From contig CP003940.1 of NCBI GenBank assembly GCA_000317655.1, forward strand, positions 62,001 through 126,000: a stretch of DNA of 64,000 nt, written 5' to 3'. A program made the translations under genes and the position numbers. The stretch is from Cyanobacterium stanieri PCC 7202. Its GTDB lineage: Bacteria; Cyanobacteriota; Cyanobacteriia; Cyanobacteriales; Cyanobacteriaceae. Of the stretch, positions 59,548-64,000 are shown piece after piece. Position 1 is the first letter of the stretch. The number at the start of each line of letters is the position of its first letter. The notes beneath the pieces were generated by a model, which saw only the letters and a list, made by a program, of their open reading frames with translations, did no database searches and had not been told where the DNA came from.

Positions 59548-60324
59548 TTAGCGAAAAACTCGAATGAGAGTACCTCGTTGGGGCAAGTCTTGGGGGCGAA
59601 TGGTGGTTTGATTACCACTAATTGTATTAATGTTTAACTCTTCTGCCCTTGCAAGGGTTAAAAATTCCTCTAGGGGTACCAAATCGCAACTATTAGGATC
59701 TGCATTATTGGTTAAATATTGGGTAGGAAAGACTACTTTGGGTTGTAGCGCCCGAATAGCGTCCATGGCTTCTTGGGGGTTATAGTTTTTTGGGCCTCCA
59801 CCGATGGGTATCATGGCAACATCTGGGCTACCCATCAAAATTCTTTGCTCGATGTCGATGGGGGAAGCAATACCGCCGAGGTGTAAAATATTCACCCCCC
59901 CTTGATTCCAGCGCCAGACTATATTTTCTCCGAATCTTCTTCCTCTTTGGCGATCATGAAATGTTCTGATACCCTGAAATCGGATACCTCCTACTTCATA
60001 AACCCCCGGTTCAACCATCAGTTGAGGATTGTTCGGAAGTCCTCCTGCGGCACCTTCATCAAGGAGGCGACTGCTAATCATGACGACATCGGCGTTGACT
60101 CTGGGCGCAGGATAGTTGGCAGTACAGCCAAGAGGCTCGAAGGGGTTGGATAACACTCTGAGGTTGTTTCCTGTGCAGAGGAAGCAACTATGCCCTAGCC
60201 ATTGGATAGTAACTCCTGTTCCTGTGGTTTGGGCGATCGCCCTTTGGGGGGAATATTTAGCACTTAGGAGAGAAGTAAGAACCCCTACCCCCGTCAAACG
60301 CATCCAGTCACGACGATTAATCAT
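59548..60324 (-). CDS. Tat-exported metallo-beta-lactamase-fold protein lacking metal ligands
   Basis: The N-terminus NRRDWMRLTG followed by a hydrophobic stretch is a twin-arginine (Tat) signal. The fold is UlaG-like: WLGHSCFLCTG, VEPGVYEVGGIRFQGIRTFHD, VNILHLGGIAS and MIPIGGGP match in order. The metal sites do not: HxHxDH is replaced by SSRLLDEG (about 87-94), the Asp after HLG is Gly, and the His of the PxHY motif is Gln (FPTQYL). It is probably a catalytically inactive exported member. I use the ATG at 60324, which overlaps the trpG stop by 8 bp. Confidence 0.78.
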   Translation of the reverse strand: MINRRDWMRLTGVGVLTSLLSAKYSPQRAIAQTTGTGVTIQWLGHSCFLCTGNNLRVLSNPFEPLGCTANYPAPRVNADVVMISSRLLDEGAAGGLPNNPQLMVEPGVYEVGGIRFQGIRTFHDRQRGRRFGENIVWRWNQGGVNILHLGGIASPIDIEQRILMGSPDVAMIPIGGGPKNYNPQEAMDAIRALQPKVVFPTQYLTNNADPNSCDLVPLEEFLTLARAEELNINTISGNQTTIRPQDLPQRGTLIRVFR

Positions 60325-60916
60325 ACTTAGCAATAGATTTGAGGAAATTTCGTAACAATTGTAACCCAGAATTAGTTAAGATGCTTTCAGGATGAAACTG
60401 GACCCCTTCAATCCAAGGATATTGTTTGTGTCGGATACCCATAATAATGTCATCTTCTGTCCAAGCAGTAATTTCTAATACCGAAGGGATAGAGGCTTTA
60501 TCCACAATTAAACTATGGTAGCGGGTAGCTTGAAAGGGAGAAGCAATATCTTTAAATACCCCTTGATTGTTATGGAGGATAGGAGAAGTTTTACCGTGCA
60601 TCAAACTAGGTGCAGAGACAATTTTACCGCCATAGGCTTCGCCGATGGTTTGATGTCCTAAACATACTCCGAGAATGGGGTAATCTTGACCCATTTTTGT
60701 GACAAGTTCGAGACAAATTCCTGCGCTGCGAGGATTTCCTGGACCAGGAGAAATGACGATCGCATCTGGTTTTAAGGCTTGTAATTGTTCGAGGGTAATT
60801 TGATCGTTACGATAAACCACAACATCCTTGGCGATGGTAAACTCGGCGCTTAATTCCCCCAAATATTGAACCAGATTATAAGTAAAACTATCGTAGTTAT
60901 CAATAACTAGAATCAA
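60317..60916 (-). CDS. trpG: Anthranilate/aminodeoxychorismate synthase component II
   Basis: This is a class I glutamine amidotransferase that feeds ammonia to TrpE and/or PabB. The nucleophile is in GVCLGHQTIGEAYGG, and the catalytic His/Glu are in QFHPESI. ISPGPGNP is present. It probably serves both tryptophan and folate synthesis, as in many cyanobacteria. The start is TTG at 60914-60916, with AAGGAG nearby and no ATG available. Its stop overlaps the start of the MBL-fold gene by 8 bp. Confidence 0.93.
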   Translation of the reverse strand: MILVIDNYDSFTYNLVQYLGELSAEFTIAKDVVVYRNDQITLEQLQALKPDAIVISPGPGNPRSAGICLELVTKMGQDYPILGVCLGHQTIGEAYGGKIVSAPSLMHGKTSPILHNNQGVFKDIASPFQATRYHSLIVDKASIPSVLEITAWTEDDIIMGIRHKQYPWIEGVQFHPESILTNSGLQLLRNFLKSIAKYD

Positions 60917-60929
60917 ACTATGGATCTCC

Positions 60930-61391
60930 TTATAGCAGTGAAAATATTAAGTTTAACCCATAGGGGAACAAAATAAAACAGGCAACTAATACAGAAGCAA
61001 TGGCACTTACTAAAACAGCGCCAGCGGCGCAGTCTTTGGCTTTTTTGGCTTGTTCATGATATTGTTTGCCAACGGTTAAATCGACCACAGATTCGATGGC
61101 AGTATTTAATAATTCAAGAATCATCACCAAAGCACAAGTAATGGCAAGGATAGCCATTTGAGTCATGGTCACATTAAACCATAATCCTAATAGTATGGCG
61201 ACAAGGGCGATGCCAGTATGAATTCTAAAATTGCGTTGAGTTTTAAAAGTATAAATCACCCCTGCCCAAGCAAAGCGAAAACTAGAAAAAACATCAGGCG
61301 CTACTTTCCACGCCGAAGAAAGACGGGAGTTGCGTTTAGGCACGGATTGATTACGGGTAACAAATTTAGATTTGTTAATTAAGTTAGTCAT
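60930..61391 (-). CDS. dgkA: Diacylglycerol/undecaprenol kinase DgkA
   Basis: This is a small three-helix membrane kinase. A soluble basic N-terminus (about 1-40) precedes the conserved FRFAWAGVIYTFKTQRNFRIH. The core motif ELLNTAIESVVDL and AKKAKDCAAGAVLV are diagnostic. It phosphorylates diacylglycerol or undecaprenol, recycling lipid carrier. It is 13 bp upstream of trpG, so dgkA, trpG and the MBL-fold gene form a likely operon. Confidence 0.93.
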   Translation of the reverse strand: MTNLINKSKFVTRNQSVPKRNSRLSSAWKVAPDVFSSFRFAWAGVIYTFKTQRNFRIHTGIALVAILLGLWFNVTMTQMAILAITCALVMILELLNTAIESVVDLTVGKQYHEQAKKAKDCAAGAVLVSAIASVLVACFILFPYGLNLIFSLL

Positions 61392-61490
61392 CTTATTTAT
61401 ATCCTCCTCATGGAGTTTGAGACTATATTCATATATTGTTACTTCAGTATAAACGCAACTCTCTATATGTCAACGGTCAAATAATTAAAT

Positions 61491-61517
61491 TAGTTCGAGA
61501 TGTCAGGACTCGAACTA
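61491..61517. repeat. Perfect inverted repeat between dgkA and WD40 gene
   Basis: TAGTTCGAG and CTCGAACTA form exact 9-bp arms around a 9-base loop. It could be an operator or RNA hairpin in the divergent promoter region. It is not a tRNA arm: the bases outside the loop do not pair as a T-stem. Confidence 0.55.
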
Positions 61518-61591
61518 TTATCTCTCTAATTCTCAAGGAAAGATATAATTAAAGAGCAAAAAAAATCCTATCTATCACCGTCCTTAATGCG

Positions 61592-62656
61592 ATGAAATTT
61601 GCCAAACTATCCCTAACCCTTGTTTTCTTGCTCAGTCTTAATCTCTTATTTGCCCATCAAAATCGGGTGCAATCGGAAACCACTTCAGAAGAAACCGAAA
61701 ACCATTATCATCGTAATCCGAATATTGAAGACATTAGAAATAGTTGGCGAGATTTACGCTTGTTGCGTAGTTTGGAAGAACACACATCCCCTGTATATGG
61801 TTTGGCATTTGATCCCCTAGGTAAAAATTTAATTAGTGTCGGTAGTTATAACGATCCTCGCATGAGATTTTGGGAGGTGGAAACAGGGAGACAAATAAGG
61901 TATCAAAGAGCCCATGGTTCGGCGGTAAACTCTTTGTTATATAGTCCTGACGGTAAAACTATCGTGACCACTGGTCAAGCCTCAGATATACGTATCTGGA
62001 ATGGGGAAACAGGGGAACATGAAACGAGTTTGTTGAGTCATGCAAATAATGTAATGGCGATCGCCATTAGTCCTGACAGTAAAACCTTGGTGAGCGGAGC
62101 ATTGGATGGCATCAGGGTATGGAATTTGGAGTTTCGGCGACTATCCTACGTTTTAGAAGGAGTTGGTAATCCTACCCATGCCCTCGCCATTCACCCTGAA
62201 GGAAAGATGTTAGCCAGTGGCAATGGTAGGGGTAGAGTAACTCTTTGGGATTTAACCACAGGTAAGAAAATTAGGGAGTTTACCCCCCACCGTTCTAAAA
62301 TTACAGGGTTAATTTTTACCCCCGATGGCAAAAGTTTGATTACTAGCGCTGAGGAAAGAAGTGTTAAGGTTTGGGACTTGAGTAGTCGTTTACAAATTGC
62401 CGAATTTGGCTTACATGGCGATCGCATCCGTACCATTGCCCTATCCCCCGATGGTTCAACCCTAGCCAGTGGCGGTAATGATGGAGTGAGAATTTGGGAT
62501 TACTATTCCACCCGAGAACTTGCTTTTATTCCCTACAACCGAGACTGGGTGCAAACCCTCATCTTTAGCCCCGATAGTCGTATCTTGGCAACGGGTTCAT
62601 TTAATACTAGAATTGACCTTTGGCAAAGAGGTAGAGCTTTATTGAGCGAAAATTGA
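61592..62656 (+). CDS. Exported WD40 repeat protein
   Basis: An N-terminal signal sequence (AKLSLTLVFLLSLNLLFA) is followed by about seven WD40 repeats forming a beta propeller (for example LLYSPDGKTIVTTGQ with IRIWNGETG, and IALSPDGSTLASGGNDG with VRIWD). Periplasmic or thylakoid-lumen location is inferred from the signal. Partners are unknown. The stop codon overlaps the start of the next gene (TGATG), so translation is coupled. Confidence 0.85.
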   Translation: MKFAKLSLTLVFLLSLNLLFAHQNRVQSETTSEETENHYHRNPNIEDIRNSWRDLRLLRSLEEHTSPVYGLAFDPLGKNLISVGSYNDPRMRFWEVETGRQIRYQRAHGSAVNSLLYSPDGKTIVTTGQASDIRIWNGETGEHETSLLSHANNVMAIAISPDSKTLVSGALDGIRVWNLEFRRLSYVLEGVGNPTHALAIHPEGKMLASGNGRGRVTLWDLTTGKKIREFTPHRSKITGLIFTPDGKSLITSAEERSVKVWDLSSRLQIAEFGLHGDRIRTIALSPDGSTLASGGNDGVRIWDYYSTRELAFIPYNRDWVQTLIFSPDSRILATGSFNTRIDLWQRGRALLSEN

Positions 62657-62940
62657 TGCTCCAAGATCAACAACATCCCCAAGCCCACATCGATAGGGTA
62701 ATTTTGCAAAAGTTATTTGTCGAAGGACAAACGGACTACTATATGGCAGAAGTAGCTCGGTTGAGAATTCGTTACCACAATTTCCCGGGTGCTAGGGATA
62801 TTCAACGGGATTTGGATGTTATTTTGCAACAGTGGGATATGAGCGAGGAAGAACTTTTTACTCGGGTTAGGGCGTTACACAGTCAAGGCAAAATCTACGG
62901 TAAGAAGAAAACAGGGGAAGATCAAGAGGATTGGAGTTAA
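62656..62940 (+). CDS. DUF3288-like cyanobacterial protein
   Basis: This small soluble helical protein contains YYMAEVARLRIRYHNFPGAR and DLDVILQQWDMSEEELF, which I recall as DUF3288, a family of cyanobacteria. Function is unknown. I use the ATG at 62656, which overlaps the WD40 stop by one base, over the TTG at 62653. Its own stop overlaps the next start (TAATG). Confidence 0.75.
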   Translation: MLQDQQHPQAHIDRVILQKLFVEGQTDYYMAEVARLRIRYHNFPGARDIQRDLDVILQQWDMSEEELFTRVRALHSQGKIYGKKKTGEDQEDWS

Positions 62941-64000
62941 TGACTAAAGTTGTAATTATTGGGGCAGGTATCATTGGCAGTGCGATCGCCTTTGAACTGA
63001 GTAAAGATTCTCAATTGGACATTACTTTAATAGATCAAAATCCCCCTGCCTCTGGCTCTTCTGGGGCGGCCCTAGGTCTGTTGATGGGAGTGATCAGTCA
63101 AAAGGTAAAAGGAAGGGCATGGCGACTGAGAGAAAACAGTTTAAGCAGATATAAAACCCTTTTGCCCGAACTAGAAACATTAACAGGATTAAAAATTCCC
63201 CACAATCATCATGGTATTGTCAAACTACTTTTTGCCGAAGATAACCTCGAAAAATGGCACAAATTGGCTCAGACAAGGGCAGAGCAAGGTTATCGCTTAG
63301 AAGTGTGGGATCGTTCTGAGTTACAGTCCTTTTGTCCTCAAGTACAAGGGGATGAGATTATCGGTGCGGTTTCTTCCCCCGATGACTTACAAATTAACCC
63401 TATCCCCCTAGTGGAGGCATTGGTGGCAGGGGCGAAAATTCAGGGGGTAAAATGTATTTTTGGGCAAAAAGTTGATAATTTTACTATCAACTCTACTGCG
63501 GAGGAGGAAAAGAAGGTTTGTGAGTCTTTATCAGTGGGGGGTAAACCCCTTTTTGCTGACCTGATAATTCTATGTGCGGGTTTAGGTTCAACTCCCCTAA
63601 CAGAGAAGTTAAACCATACTATTAAGATAAAACCTGTCCTAGGACAAGCCATGGTCATTCACTACCATGGTTGGCAAAACCGAGGGGATTTTAACCCAGT
63701 GATTACGGGGGATGACATTCACATCGTACCCTTAAGGGATGATCGTTTCTGGCTAGGGGCAACCCTCGAATTTGCTGATGACCATGGGCAGGTGATCGAC
63801 AATCCACAGTTATTAGAGGACTTATACCAAAGGGCGATCGCCTTTTGCCCCTCCCTCATATCTGCCTCCATTATTTCCCAATGGTCTGGAAAACGCCCCC
63901 GTCCCCAAGGGCGCCCTGCCCCCATCATCGAAAAATTAGAAGGCTATGACAATGTAATATTAGCCACGGCTCATTACCGTAATGGTGTTTTACTCGCCCC
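62940..64000 (+). CDS. FAD-dependent amine oxidoreductase, ThiO/DadA-like (truncated by window end)
   Basis: The frame is open from the ATG at 62940 to the last base of the window, so the gene is cut by the window edge. The dinucleotide-binding motif VVIIGAGIIGSAIAFELS is at the N-terminus, followed by SGSSGAALGLLMG and the DAO-family segments KPVLGQAMVIHY and IVPLRDDRFWLGATLEF. Near the visible end, ILATAHYRNGVLLAP matches the glycine oxidase (ThiO) pattern. It may be glycine oxidase for thiamine synthesis, but D-amino acid oxidase relatives cannot be excluded. It is translationally coupled to the upstream gene. Confidence 0.83.
   Translation, partial: MTKVVIIGAGIIGSAIAFELSKDSQLDITLIDQNPPASGSSGAALGLLMGVISQKVKGRAWRLRENSLSRYKTLLPELETLTGLKIPHNHHGIVKLLFAEDNLEKWHKLAQTRAEQGYRLEVWDRSELQSFCPQVQGDEIIGAVSSPDDLQINPIPLVEALVAGAKIQGVKCIFGQKVDNFTINSTAEEEKKVCESLSVGGKPLFADLIILCAGLGSTPLTEKLNHTIKIKPVLGQAMVIHYHGWQNRGDFNPVITGDDIHIVPLRDDRFWLGATLEFADDHGQVIDNPQLLEDLYQRAIAFCPSLISASIISQWSGKRPRPQGRPAPIIEKLEGYDNVILATAHYRNGVLLA

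Noticed and set aside
61491-61520. tRNA remnant suggested by GTTCGAGTCC on the minus strand
   Set aside because: The flanking bases do not form a T-stem and no acceptor or anticodon arms are present; it is a plain inverted repeat.

Overview
The window comes from the chromosome of an AT-rich, probably unicellular, cyanobacterium. It encodes psaK, acsF, the circadian kinase SasA, the cyanobacterial split-b ATP synthase order, an NtcB-like nitrogen regulator and GlgC. It also carries frequent HIP1-type GCGATCGC octamers (for example a doubled one near 2974) and heptanucleotide tandem repeats. Gene content and AT-richness suggest the Cyanobacterium/Geminocystis neighbourhood; that placement is inference. 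Most of the window is densely packed core genome on both strands. No rRNA, CRISPR array, transposase gene or prophage was seen.

Layout. 0.2-9.2 kb: sasA, scpA, murE, a conserved hypothetical gene, icd, an SDR gene and a DUF697-type GTPase. 9.4-17 kb: a transglutaminase-like membrane protein, acsF, a dynamin-like GTPase and hemL. 17-23.3 kb: a small surface-glycan region (ABC exporter, GT4 glycosyltransferase, large PTPS-related membrane protein), in which the 3' third of gloB is duplicated on both sides of the membrane-protein gene. 23.4-29.5 kb: LCP protein, rsmD, pirin, glmU, argG. 29.7-36.5 kb: tRNA-Asp and the ATP synthase operon (atp1-B-E-F2-F-H-A-G, minus strand), ending in a terminator fused to a MITE remnant and preceded by a perfect 27-unit heptamer array. 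36.8-47.4 kb: a hydrolase and a signalling district with three histidine kinases, a Crp-type regulator and ntcB behind a textbook NtcA promoter. 47.4-50.3 kb: ureF, ureE, ureA, queE, trpF. 50.4-64 kb: psaK, FHA protein, TlyA-type methylase, DUF790 nuclease-like protein, acetyltransferase, glgC, methyltransferase, APH-like/kinase fusion, ferredoxin, rpmA, rplU, a pseudo-metallohydrolase, trpG, dgkA, a WD40 protein, DUF3288 and a truncated FAD oxidoreductase.

How the parts connect. Energy and pigment supply is represented by the ATP synthase, acsF, hemL and psaK. Nitrogen/carbon balance is represented by icd, ntcB, the urease genes, argG and glgC. Cell-envelope biogenesis is represented by murE, glmU, the LCP protein, dgkA and the glycan genes.

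The most notable signals are: (i) the 255-bp direct repeat of the gloB 3' end bracketing a membrane-protein gene, which looks like an insertion that rebuilt its target; (ii) a 187-bp MITE-like family with terminal inverted repeats, one remnant of which supplies the U-tract of the ATP synthase terminator; (iii) heptamer repeats that invade gene 3' ends and encode the last residues of MurE and the transglutaminase-like protein; and (iv) three proteins that keep their fold but have lost catalytic residues (transglutaminase-like, MASE1 hybrid kinase, Tat-exported beta-lactamase-fold protein). I saw no clear defence island or wholly new multi-gene system.
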